Shown here piece by piece: positions 12,543-23,800 of a stretch of DNA of 64,000 nucleotides (position 1 is the stretch's first letter; the number at the start of each line of letters is the position of its first letter). Made by a program: the position numbers and the translations under genes. The stretch spans positions 103,973 through 167,972 of the forward strand of contig UZAN01039461.1 in NCBI GenBank assembly GCA_900618425.1, in the 5' to 3' direction. Source of the DNA: Echinostoma caproni. Lineage: Eukaryota; Platyhelminthes; Trematoda; Plagiorchiida; Echinostomatidae. The notes beneath the pieces are model-generated. The model made no database searches. It worked only from the letters and a program-made list of their open reading frames with translations, and was not told where the DNA came from.

Positions 12543-15433
12543 GAAACCGGGTGGAGTTGTGTCACGGGGTCATCCATACACCCATCCAGCTGCATTCCAT
12601 CAACTAAGTATCTTATCCTTCCGAATGCACAAGTCTCGTATCGATAGGGAGTGAGCTAGTTAAGATAACTTACTGACTGTCAACGATTCTTTCTCATTTA
12701 GTACCTCCGATTTAGATTGTGCCTAGTTGCGAGTAAAATAAACATATTCTAGCAGATAGAAACCTACGCTTCACTTACCAGTGTCGAAACTACTCGAATA
12801 ATTTCATTTAATTTTGTAATGTGAATTGTTGTTGCATAGTCAAATTGAAATAACCCTTAGCGAAAGAATCCTTTGCAAGTAAGTCTGGATCTTTACCAAC
12901 TCCTTATTCTCACTCAAGAATTTTGAAGCTGGAAAGATTTAGGTGATAAATTTGTGAGTACGTCACCGGAATGTAACCAGTTAGGAACTTGATCGCGAAA
13001 TACACAAAATACGGTACATAACTGCCACAGATGTGCAAACTAGAAGGAAGATCAACATCTTCATTCTGGAATTCAGGAAGCAGAAAGAGCTTTGTTCCCA
13101 CAAGTATTGTTTGTGGTTTCTAGGTTGTGGAGGACATGATGCACCGAGTAATGCATTTCCGTAATTAATTACTTACGATCAAACGCCCTTGACTGAAAAA
13201 TTTCCGTCCCAAACGCTTGTAGCCAAATAAAGCATTCTGCAGCCTCCGGATACAAAAACTAGTAGGGCTGTTATACCAAGAAGACAAAGTGTATGAAAAT
13301 CTCATGGTTCCTTGAAACTCAATTGGAACCACAATATATCTCTCACGAGTTTTCTTTCTCCTATATTCCAATTGAAATCATATAACTTTTATCAGTTTCT
13401 TATACGGTTATTAGTAATATAGCTACAATAAATACTGGTTGAAATAAAGTGTTATATGGTGCATAGCACCATAGCACCTAGCAGAATATCAGCTGTGTTT
13501 CCTAGAGGTGAAATAATCGTATTACCAGTTAGATTTTATCAAATTTTCTGGGTATACCTTGTTCCCCGAATAGTACCACGCAAAATAACAGGACCAAAGA
13601 AGTTCCGGAGTAGAATCAATTAAGAATAGTCACTATGTTTTATGACAGTACATCAGTCTTTGTTATGCGTATTTATTCGGAACCATGAAAAGTTTGCTCT
13701 CCTAGTCACACCGTAGCGACAAAACAGCTTTTCAGGTGTAGTGCCCAGATTCGGTTCACTGCGACAAACCGTGGATTGCAGGAACAACAATTTTGTCTTC
13801 TATGAAGCAATTGCATTATTACTCTGTCGAAACACGGAATATAGTTGTCTCACCAGTAGGTACGTAGCGCAAATTCTAGGTGGTTATTTATGTTTTTTAT
13901 TTCATTTTATCTAAGCTGTCCTTGCTGTTTCGTCTGCTCCATTGATAACCCTCAATCCTCCGTATCACAACTTATTTTTACCCTGGTTTTGCGTCAAATT
14001 GTGTTTCGAAAGTGCCAGGACATGGGCGGTTGAGAGTAATATCAGAAGGTTGTTAGTATTACTATGCACGCACTGATGAATGCCTTTGCTGTTGCTCTTA
14101 GGCGCAAGTTTCTCGGTCCAGTTCAGAGGTATCATACGCATTTAACATTTATGAAGAAAAAGCAAGTTGTGTATGTTAGTGTAAAATCGTCGAAAACGGA
14201 TAGGAGTTTAATGGAAAACTGATTCCAGTATCTGACATCCGCCTACTGTTGAAAAAGTAATGAGTGTTAGTTCCAATGATTTTGATTGATTACGCAATCA
14301 AACGATATTTGTTTCCATCTTGTTGGTTCAGAGAGTGTGCTTAAATTCCATGATCGCTATCGACATAAGCCAGTTTTGTGTGTGCACTTTACAGTTCTTT
14401 GATTAATCACTCCCTGCTACCCTAATTTAAACCGTTCGTACTAAAACGATAATAATAATAGCAATAATAGTGCTGTTGATGTGATCTCCCGATCATCAAG
14501 CTGAAATTTTTAATTGTAAATACTACTAGCCATCCCGCTGAACCCCGGAAAACTGAGCAATTTAGCGATTGGGTGAAATGAAACAGCAGATGGCCAAACT
14601 GCTCCTACAGAGATAAGGAATTAACTTAAATGTATACTTTATTCTGCGGCTTTAAGTCCCATTTAGTGGCTTGGCTATTCGCTCATTGAGATGTTCTGTA
14701 CAGTAAAGAACATTTCATTAGCACAATCAAGGCACATGAGATAGATTGGAAAAATCTTTGATCTGCCTTAATTTTTGTGAAATTACAGATAGTTTCTCTA
14801 TGAATGGAATAAAAGTGATCAAATATTGCCTAATTGCAGTACAGAAATGAATAATTTACTTTATGAAACGACTCACCAAGTTACTGCATAAAGATACAGT
14901 CGCTCATCATCCAATTTGCAGTGTACATAGTAGTAAAAAGTCCAAAATATTTTTCGAACTCCAAGAAACTATACCAAGAAAGATTGAAATGTGTACTGAG
15001 TATGAGCGACTTTTAAAAATACCAGACTAAATAATATTTATCTCGATTTCCACTAACCTGTATAGGGTGATCAACCAGTCAGATCAAGACAGGTGAGAAA
15101 CTGTATTTTTTATCGATGTATGACAACCGATTGATGCTACATCTATGAGGAATTACAGACAATTAAAAGAGTAGGATGCTCCCGTGTGCAGCACTTATCG
15201 GTCAACCGTAGCGGTGTCACTCAGTTCAGGTTAAAATGAGCTGGGGGATATTTAGGACGACCGTAGCATCAACGTACTCTTCAAGTAAATTGTTTTTCAA
15301 AATGTTCTGACCTTCACGAGCTTACCAGCAATAATACATCATTGGAATCTTTAGATTGGTGGTTGAAAATTCCTCCATATAAAGTAACTTGGTTCCTTTT
15401 AGTTATGCAGTCTGTTTCTGGCGAGGGTAAGAG

Positions 15434-15489
15434 GAGATGCTGCTAGGTTATTGGCTACCCTTTTTCCCATCAAGATTTAGCAGCATCTC
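15434..15489. repeat. 12-bp inverted repeat, 32-nt loop
   Basis: GAGATGCTGCTA (15434-15445) and TAGCAGCATCTC (15478-15489) are perfect reverse complements. The spacing would allow a small RNA hairpin, but the stem is shorter than usual for a microRNA precursor, so a decayed foldback repeat is as likely. Confidence 0.5.
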
Positions 15490-16740
15490 TCATTCTTTTA
15501 GTCTATACACCAATAATCCTTTGGTCAATCCTTTAGCCACAATTCATAGTCCTCTTATCTCTATGCACAAACTTTAGTCATACCGCTGTGAGCAAGTCAA
15601 ATCAAAAAGTATCGAAGTTAATGTGTGCTGAAAAAAAATGTTTTTTTTCAAACATTGATGTTGCAAAGCTTAATTAGGAAATGCGGTGTGAGGATCGCAA
15701 GCTGCACCACATGTTGACTGGAGAAGATTTAGCAGACGTGCCCGTATCTTCAAACCATTTGGCACATCGCGTACACCTTCAGTGTTTCTGTACAACATAC
15801 GATGCTCCTTTGATTAAAACGCTCAAGTGTCACGTATTTCGGATTTTGGCCAAAGGATTATGGATCTAGGCTAAAGAACTACAAGTTTTGGCTAGAGCTT
15901 GATGGTAAAAGGTGTAGTCAATTGAGTTATGCACTTCCTTGACAATGCGCATATATCAACATGATGGCACTTATTTGATCAGAGAGAAGAGGAACACTAT
16001 CTTGGTTGCCTCAGTCGCGAAAACGTAAAATAATTTGGCATTTACGGAAGCTAGCCTTGGAAAAATACAGCCCGAAAGAAGACATAAACGGGGGAGTAGT
16101 GTCAATTACATAAAAGTTCAACTGATAGCATCACAAAATTTTGTTTAGATAAACATAACTTAGCTGTATGCCAAAAGTTTTGGATTCAAAGTAAGTAACA
16201 AAAGCTGAAACGACAGAGAGTGGATCCGCGTTATTTCCAGTTTTACTGAAGCCTTTACTTCCGGTAACCTCTGATTCAGCTTTATCTTAATCACCTTTTG
16301 GTACTTTCATTGAACAGATTATTGCACAAAAATTTTCACAAAGGCAGAAATACCCGATCGAATATCTGCTAGGAGAAGCGAAGACTAAGTGGGAGTTCGA
16401 TGGTGGTGATGGCGTTTGAACACGTCGTACAGGGTGATAAGTTAGTCATTTTAACCACTTAACCACCTTCTATCCGAGTAAACTTTGGAATAGCCTTTGG
16501 TCATTTATTGAACTAATCATATTTAGAATGTGTTTGGATATCCCCTGTGTTGAAGCGACCGGTTCGTCTTGTCAATATGTGTCCCAGAAACTGTAGGTAA
16601 ACCACAGTGATGAAATGGATAACGGCGATCCACCGATTTAGAGTGAAATTATTCATTTTCATGAGTTAAGTCCCGTAAGGCCAACCGATTGGCCCTTGGT
16701 TTATCAAAGATGATTTTCAGGCGGTGAAGTTTAACTTTTC

Positions 16741-17745
16741 ATTTATCTGAGAGACATTATTTCAATATCTGTCACAGAAACCGACCAACGAATGCCTTTG
16801 ACAGGGTTGATCACCGTATACTGCTGCGAAAGCTTCATAACTACGGTATTCGAGGACTGTCCCTTGATTAAATTAAGGAATTTCTTCGATATTGTACAGT
16901 ATAGGTTCGAGTTATGGTTCTCTATCGGGTCCGATTGAGGCTGCCCTCGGAGTTCCACAGGGATTCGTACTTGATCCGTGAACTTTCCTAGCATTCATAA
17001 ACGACCTACCAGCTGTCCAGGAAAAAAAACATTATTATTCGCTGACGACACCAAAACATGGAGGACGGTACAACATTTTGAAGATTATGAAACCCTGCAG
17101 GAAGCTGTCGACGCAGCTTACCGATGGTCTATCACCGATGACAGTGAATCCAAGGTTGATAAGTGCAAGGTTGTATCCTTGAGTCAGAGGGGTCGCCTTC
17201 CATACTTACTTGGAACTCTGTTATCGCCGAGTTCTCCAAACGAAAAGGATCTGGGAGTTGGTGTTCGCGAGGATCTAGGCTGTTCCACACATTGCGCAAG
17301 AGAGTTATCAAAGGCCATAAAGCAAGTCGGATTTATGAAACTTGGTTTTAGGTCATTCGAAGCAGACCAATTGCTCCCTTTTCTACCAGAATACATTAGA
17401 CCATACACCGAGTATGAAGGGCTTGGAATCCATGGCTAATTCTGGACCAAAAGTTACTCGAACGTCCACAGAGAACAGCAATCAAAATCTTCAAGGGGCT
17501 ACATTCTAAAACCTACGATGAACGGTTGCATATTCTCAGACTTTACTCATCTGAATACCGTTGAATACGGAGAAGCATGATACTCGTACAGCAAATACTA
17601 CATCAATCTAACCACCCTTATAGTAATATACCGACTGAAGGCGTTACTCTTTCAACCTTCCATCTCAAAATGTTTATGCTGTAACCGTCGATTCATTCAA
17701 GTCATGGCTCGATGGAGCATTGAAACGCTTAACTGTTAAGCACCC
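16741..17745 (+). mobile_element. Broken CR1/Jockey-type non-LTR retrotransposon (reverse transcriptase 3' part)
   Basis: Reverse-transcriptase motifs occur in the family's normal order but in shifted frames. They are AFDRVDHRILLRKLHNYGI (about 16793-16850), GVPQG followed by FINDLP (about 16950-17010), and the catalytic box LLFADDT with FADD at 17038-17049. An EKDLGVGV segment, the EYIRPYTEY block and a C-terminal LERPQRTAIKIFKGLHSKTY-like stretch follow, running to about 17745. In-frame stops interrupt it after YGIRGLSLD, inside VLDP*TFL and after the IHG block, and a frameshift lies between FINDLP and the FADD box. It is therefore inactive. The 5' half (endonuclease) was not found, which is typical of 5'-truncated LINE copies. 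The longest intact frame is 16978-17439. Clade assignment (CR1 or Jockey group) is from motif style and is less certain than identification as non-LTR RT. Confidence 0.85.
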
Positions 17746-17872
17746 GTGAGTGAACGTCATAATTTGCTGTTTACTTGTACTACCTAGAGAACCCAATGTG
17801 GGATTTAATAAGCATCAGCTTTCTAATTTATTGATAATAATAATTTGAATCGGAATCTGACTTCTCCTCTAT

Positions 17873-18030
17873 TGTGGACAAGCGGTTAGTATAAACGTTT
17901 CAGCGATCCACAGGTAGTGGGTTGAAGTTCCATTACTGCCGCCAATCTCCTTCTTTCCTCCATTTCCAATCGGGCGCAGCTCCCTCTCGAAAATTGTCTG
18001 TACCATGATGCATCTACTAAACGAAAGAAG
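17873..18030 (+). repeat. tRNA-derived SINE, degraded copy
   Basis: A roughly 70-nt head contains a box-A-like stretch (AGCGGTTAGTATAAACG) and a weak box B (GGTTGAAGTTCC, about 17920-17931), ending in CTGCCGCC. The following body shares the GAAAATTGT core and similar spacing with the SINE at 39561-39752. This suggests one family, with this copy more diverged. Confidence 0.5.
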
Positions 18031-19978
18031 GGGAAACGATTGTCCTGTACTATCTTAAATCAGTACCTGATAGACTATAGACCTCCATACTTCCTAAAAT
18101 GAATTAGAACATTCTATTCAATAAAATGAAATAAAAGCTTTTTAATTGTTAATATGAATACGAATATATACTTCTTTTCCCAAATTACGGCGATAGTTCG
18201 CAAAAGCGCATAAGACCAGTTATCCATAAAGCACTTATTCATGAGCTTTTACTTATGTCTTGTACTAAATTTTAGCGAGAAAATTTTGCAATGCCACATG
18301 GATTTAAATCATTCTGAATGACAACTTTGTAAATAAGAATTTCTCCCAATGATGCTTTAATTCTTAAGCCCGATGAAGCTGAGTGCCTGTCTCCAAGATA
18401 CATACGTAGATCACTCAAACGATAAGATACTTGAAAGATAAAGTACATTGAAAACCACCTATTGGTCGTTTAGGACCTACTAGAAGGGAACTTGTTTTAT
18501 GTTGCTGCGTTGAATTTTTGTCCGAGTACCTTTGGATCACAGTTTTAGGACAAAGCTTTGATATCCCAAATTCGTGAATTAGTGCACAGGTGTGAAGATT
18601 TTTCCAAATATTGTATAGTCTGCGATTGTCGTCTGTTCCGTTTGACTGGACCCCAAATCGAAAACAGATTATTAGAAACAAAACGAAGCCTTTCTCAATG
18701 GGTGCCCCTAGATTATAGAGTTTAGGTTAAGGGAAAATAAATAAAGAAACTAGGATAAATAATTAACCTACTTGGTGGAAAATTTAGAGTTGTCATGGCA
18801 GGAAATGATTCAGAATAACGGTTGCGGGGAAGGTTTACCATTCTCCTGCAAAAGAAGAGTCACGTAGAAAGGTTGTGGTAGGGTAAATAAAAAGGAGCTG
18901 CTCGACATGGTTTTGAAAACCATTTTGAAGCGGCAGCCTGTTTCATACTGCGCTTATTCTGAATATCTATACGTTATAACAGATTAACTTCTGCAATGCT
19001 TACTCAAGAATAACCCGTTTGCCAGGGTAATATACAGCAAGGAAGGAGCTGGCTCAAAGCCTACAATGTGCCCTCATCGAGCGTTCCTGTTTCATGTTTA
19101 TCTTGTTCGATGACTACAATGAAATACTAAATTTAAGGATTAAAGTCAACTAGAATAGGGTAGTTTTATATTTTATCCACGCATTCCTTCGGGAACTCAA
19201 TTTCGAAATGAGAGACTCCGCCAGAACGACGGTTGCTCAGAGGTTTGTAGAACTGACCGGTTGGTGATGATGTGAAGACGACATAACATTAGATTCACGG
19301 CTTAGTGTGTAAGCAGGAATCAAAATACGGCTTTAAAATTCCAAATGTCATTTGTCTTAGTGATATGAACGCCGTTCAGTTATCATTATCGCTTCATTGT
19401 GTGCCGTGTTCATCGCATCATACAAAATTACTTTCAGTTATTAAATTTTATTTCCTGAATCATAAATTAAGAAACATATTTTGTTTTTAATGTTTGCAGA
19501 TGAATATAGTTTGCCTGATCGGTTTGAATTGGATTCAGAAATTATTAAAACCCTTTGCAGATAGAAGGCCAAAAATAAATACCGATAACTTGACCCTTTT
19601 AAGTCAACCGGTACTGGTTGATACAAGAAAACGCGCAAGCTAAAGAACAAGGTGTATTTTCCACCGGAAGGACATCTCCAAAAAACGCATAACCAACTAA
19701 ATTGAACTAGATTTTTTTTGAAAAGGTTAACGCCCGATGGTGTTTGTTGTATTTACACGTTACAAGCCATACAGTACTACAGACACATTAAACCAATATC
19801 AGAGGATCTCCGCCCTTCTCAGGAAAAAAAGCCTCTATTGACTCAACTTCCGTTGAGCAGCTTTGTGTGTACATCCCGCCTAAAGCCCTATTAGTATCAA
19901 ATAAGCAAACCGTTTTTACAATTGCTCAACCCATTTCACCCACCCTGCATTTTAGCCATTTTCCTCTTTCATTACAGA
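18031..19978. other. Non-coding DNA upstream of the protocadherin gene
   Basis: There is no supported gene. This would contain the proximal promoter if the transcript starts near the first coding exon, but no clear TATA or initiator arrangement can be singled out. The stretch ends in a good polypyrimidine tract and acceptor (TTTCATTACAG, AG at 19977-19978). Confidence 0.4.
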
Positions 19979-20045
19979 CATCATCACCGCTCCAAGCGAC
20001 CGTTTGATCGCTGGTAAACTGACAATCAACCGGTTCAACCAATTC

Positions 20046-20063
20046 ATGTATCACTTTTGCTAG
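20046..20063 (+). promoter_or_regulatory. Upstream mini-ORF 1 (5 codons)
   Basis: ATG at 20046 encodes MYHFC and stops at TAG 20061-20063. It matters only if the leader begins at or before 19979. Upstream ORFs of this kind commonly lower initiation at the main start; whether this one does is untested. Confidence 0.35.
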
Positions 20064-20079
20064 CCAGAAGCGAAGGAGC

Positions 20080-20103
20080 ATGAAATTTTGTTACGGTGCC
20101 TAA
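20080..20103 (+). promoter_or_regulatory. Upstream mini-ORF 2 (7 codons)
   Basis: ATG at 20080 encodes MKFCYGA and stops at TAA 20101-20103, 55 nt before the main start. It is removed if the acceptor ending at 20150 is used. Confidence 0.35.
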
Positions 20104-20158
20104 AACCGGTCAACACCAACTTTCTCTATTCCACCTATTCATTCCTTTAGTTCAATCT

Positions 20159-20887
20159 ATGAAGCTGGTCATCTTTATGTGGATCATTTTATTGATCCGC
20201 ATCATGGAGGTAGTAGGGAAACCAATTGCGTCTCCGTCCATTCGTCTCTTATCCAGTCGACGCCTAAATCCCGGTCACGAGTTTGCCCTGAATCCATTCA
20301 TGCCACAGAATGCTTTGTTCACCGGACTGAAGAAATTACGTGTTAAACTGGCCGAAGAAGAACCGGTTGGCCGTGAGGTAGCTAACCTTCGATTTCTCAC
20401 AAATGCCGTCGGACAGGCCGGTTTGCTACCTGGTGGTGGACGAGATAGCAAGCGAGAGGATAATTATCAGATTTTTAATAGTGACCCACAGTCACAATTT
20501 TTTCACCTGGAATCACGCACCGGAATGCTACGAATAGCTAGGCGTATTGATCGGGATCAACTGTGTCCCACATTTCGTTCCTGTTGTCCCAGTCCGCGGC
20601 TAGACGATGCTATCCCTGCAGCTGCATTTGACGTGGCTTCGGGACCGCCGGGGTTTGCGGAACTCGTGGGCATCGGTACAGGGTATGTGGATGGTAAAGA
20701 TTCGGGATCGACTAATACCCAGCTGCCGGAATGTCGACTTGACTTGAACGTGCGTTCTGACGATCAGTATTCAAAAATTATTCTCGTGCACGTGCATATA
20801 GAGGACATCAATGATAATGCTCCAGTATGGCCTCAGTTTTCCACACTGTCAGAAGCATTCGTCAGCAAAGACAACGATGGCAATCCG
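20159..20887 (+). CDS. Protocadherin coding exon 1: signal peptide and EC1
   Basis: The exon has 243 codons, phase 0 at its end, with donor CCG|GTGAGT. The start is the ATG at 20159, because the same frame has a TGA at 20081-20083 and the only earlier candidate start is a GTG. Residues 1-20 are a hydrophobic signal peptide (MKLVIFMWIILLIRIMEVVG). EC1 follows, with the EEEPVG strand (66-71), FFHLESRTGMLRI (114-126), RIDRDQLC (129-136) and DINDNAP (216-222). Between the LDRE-like motif and the last strands is an unusual insert of about 55 residues, bounded by Cys136/142/143 and Cys192 and rich in Ala, Gly, Pro and Ser. In many protocadherins the corresponding cysteines are close together. Confidence 0.93.
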
Positions 20888-23800
20888 GTGAGTCTTGGAT
20901 ACAGTGCATATTGAATGTTGCCATTGCTTTGATAAACATAGATTAGGATTACACTTTTTCGGAGTGTTAGTCGATCAAAAATGACTCTCTATTGTAACAC
21001 TTGTTATCAAGTTTAATAAACAGTAGTTTTTCGGGCAAAATTCAAGACAGTAAATAAAAGAAGGTGAACTTAAAAGGGGACCATGTTGACTTTGAAGGTT
21101 CTAACACCAGGTGGAGTTCAGTAGTGACACTAAGTCAGGTTCAAGCCTGTGACGATGACCAACCGAGCTCTCTTGGACGTGTAGTCTTTACCATTGGGGA
21201 AGAAGTTAAACTAAATCGTCTGGGTGGTGGAAGCTAAAGGTCAACATCACCTGACGTCGGAGCATGAGGGTTCCAACCCAATTACACCAACCCAGCTGTT
21301 TTATTTTCTGGCTCTTATAGTTTTTCCACTGTTCGCAACCCCTAATGGAATCTGACTTTTCAATAATACATTTCATCACAAAGTGAACATTGCTATTATT
21401 ATCAAACAAGGGTAAGCTCTATAAACTTCCATAATTATGGATCCCCGTGCCTGCTTAAGTTCATACCATTGAGTCTCACATGAAACACTGCGAATGGCAC
21501 AGTCAGCTTTCGAAGTAGATTGAAATCAGTCTACGCATGACTTTGGTCCAAAAAATCCGGTAATGATGACTGGAATTATTGAGTGTCTACCGTTGGGGAA
21601 TAAACGATAGTTAAGAATCCAAACTGCGTTTCTTAAAAATACTACTGAAGGTATGACGTACTCACGTTGAGGGAGCTCTATGCTGCTCGTCCACAATAAG
21701 AGGTAGCCGTTTTCCATTCCTACAAAGAACTACAGACCTTACGAGGATGTCTTTGACATAGCGATAATATTGATTTAGTTTGAACTATTTCCCCGACCCA
21801 TATTTTTGCCTGTCCAAGCCAAACAACCACAAGAATCAGTTCCGCGGACTACCGAGGACGATCTCTACGGATAATCTGGATCAAAAGAAACGAACATCTA
21901 ATCTCTAACGTTCATCGGCGTATGAATCAGGATAATTCGTCTCTAGGTATCCCGATCTGGAGCTTCTCTTCTTTGGTTGGTGGTCTTGTATAGTGAAACA
22001 TTTATGAAGGGAGAGTGAGCATGTAGGATGAACGCCTCGTTTTTTTTTTTTTAAATGCGACTGATAAATGTTCACGCATCTCAAAGCCGTCGTTGACATG
22101 CAATTCAATCATTCCACAACCTCAGGGGTTCATTCACCTTTGTGAATGCACCTTGTGTTGAACTGATAAAGCTCACAAAGCACGTTTGGGAAGGAAAACA
22201 AAGGAGGTTGACGCGCAGAGGGGTTATCAACCTTCACTCACAGAAGTGTAATCGGCTAATCAAGGCCAACTGGATCATGGTATGGGGGACTGATATGGGT
22301 CAAGATTGTTTGGGCGTTAGAATCGATCGGGGAAAACATGCACGAGATAGGCGTGACGTTGGGCATGCATGCATGGTGCTGCGCATCAGAGGGATGGATT
22401 CAACAACGTTGTTATCATGAATCAGCGCAGTACTTATTGATTGAGACAACAAAGACATCTGCGTATAATTATTTTCCTTAGTAAAACAGGCTTTGACTTT
22501 GGGTGCACTGAGGTCAGGGATGTATACTGCCGGAGGGCGATATTTTAATCGAACATTTCAGATATTTAAAGTTTGCTTTATCTGACGGTTACTTCGGCAA
22601 GGGAGCATAAAGTTCCAATAATAATTGCACAATACACCAAACGTTTTTTTAGAATATACGCTTTTGTACTGGTATTGAGCATATGTGGCACCAGCCATAT
22701 AAGTAACATCCTCAGCCATGCGATAGCGTAGATACGCAAAGGATAAAACACTCGGGGATTTGAGGTGATAAACTGAGCAAGATTCCATTGGAAACTCCTT
22801 GTGACCTAAAAGACAGACAGTTTATGATTTGTTTATGAACAATGACGGTTTAGTATTATGAGAATTATAAAAATGGCATCTAAATGGGGACGTAGAATTC
22901 AGGAGTCTATTCAGTCAAACAATTTTGAGTGTTCTACACGCAGGAACGATTCAATATCGACAGAACTTCAGCATGCCTCACCTAGTTCACATAAAATGAC
23001 ATTGATGAAGCTCCACAAATCCTCTCAGTGCAACCAGATAAGTGTAAAATGTAAATGAGTGTAGAATATTAGACATCGCTTTATCTCCGGGTCTGCACGT
23101 CCAGTACGTAGACAGACAACCTCCTGTAGATCTAGGGTTTTGAACACATGAATACGGTTTTGAATCTACAGTTCAGATATCTGACTATTTTCCCGTGCTT
23201 GGGCACAACACATAGACAGAAACCGTACTTCTCTAGTGACAGCTGTTTGGGGAATTTATAATCTTCAGCAATATAAGTGTGGACCATGTTGCTGAGAATG
23301 AAACTGCGGATGCTAACACAACCCCCAAAGTTTGACTGAATCGAGAGGGAACATTTGAAAAATTGGAATTTTTGCGATGAAGTAAAAACATCGGGTAGAA
23401 CGCGTTGATTCGCCACTTAACCCTGTTTGAGATTCATGTTACTCGGAATGGAGGATGAAACCAACCATTTCACCATCGAATTATTTCCTCTGTCTTTTCG
23501 GGAACCCGTCGCTTGTGATCATCTTCGTTAGTCTCCCAGAGTTGCAAAGCCTTTGTAGCTGATGCGCTGCAAATAATGCAGACAGTTTAATTCCAGCGAT
23601 CTGTATTGGTGGTAGTGGTAAAGGGTATGCATTTCGGAGTCAGAAATAGACCACTCACAGCTTATAGCAGTAAAAAGTTTCACTAGTTTCACGTGTTACC
23701 ACGTGCGGATAAATTAAATTATTCTTAATATTGTTAGCATCCCACAGAAATCAATCTCAACAATGAAATCTATTGTTCTCTTGCTGTAGCTGCTGCTGCT

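Larger units (their letters stand above)
1559..16740. other. Long non-coding stretch, no gene found
   Basis: About 15 kb with only short open frames of 60-109 codons, none resembling a known domain and none with paired splice signals that I could support. It contains three short perfect hairpins (2286-2312, 12521-12542, 15434-15489) and a two-base assembly gap (10390-10391), listed separately. The longest frame, on the minus strand at 3526-3855, overlaps an open frame on the + strand and is probably chance or unannotated repeat. Distal 5' UTR exons or enhancers of the downstream gene could lie here but cannot be seen from sequence alone. Confidence 0.5.
19979..20158 (+). promoter_or_regulatory. 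Probable 5' leader of the protocadherin mRNA with two alternative splice acceptors
   Basis: Two acceptor signals precede the start codon. One is TTTCATTACAG ending at 19978. The other is a long pyrimidine-rich run ending in CCTTTAG at 20150, only 8 nt before the ATG. The stretch is less AT-rich than the flanks. If the upstream acceptor is used, the leader carries two mini-ORFs; if the downstream one is used, both are lost. Either acceptor could receive an upstream non-coding exon or, in a flatworm, a trans-spliced leader. The sequence alone cannot separate these. Confidence 0.45.

Noticed and set aside
16978..17439. 153-codon open frame as a host protein gene
   Set aside because: It contains the LLFADD reverse-transcriptase box and flanking RT motifs in neighbouring frames; it is part of a broken LINE.
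20096..20158. GTG at 20096 as the protein start
   Set aside because: It is not an ATG, and the acceptor at 20150 and in-frame TGA at 20081 argue for the ATG at 20159, which opens a clean signal peptide.
23601..23660. Possible further tRNA-like SINE head (GGTGGTAGTGGTAAAGG)
   Set aside because: No usable box B or closing stem could be found downstream.
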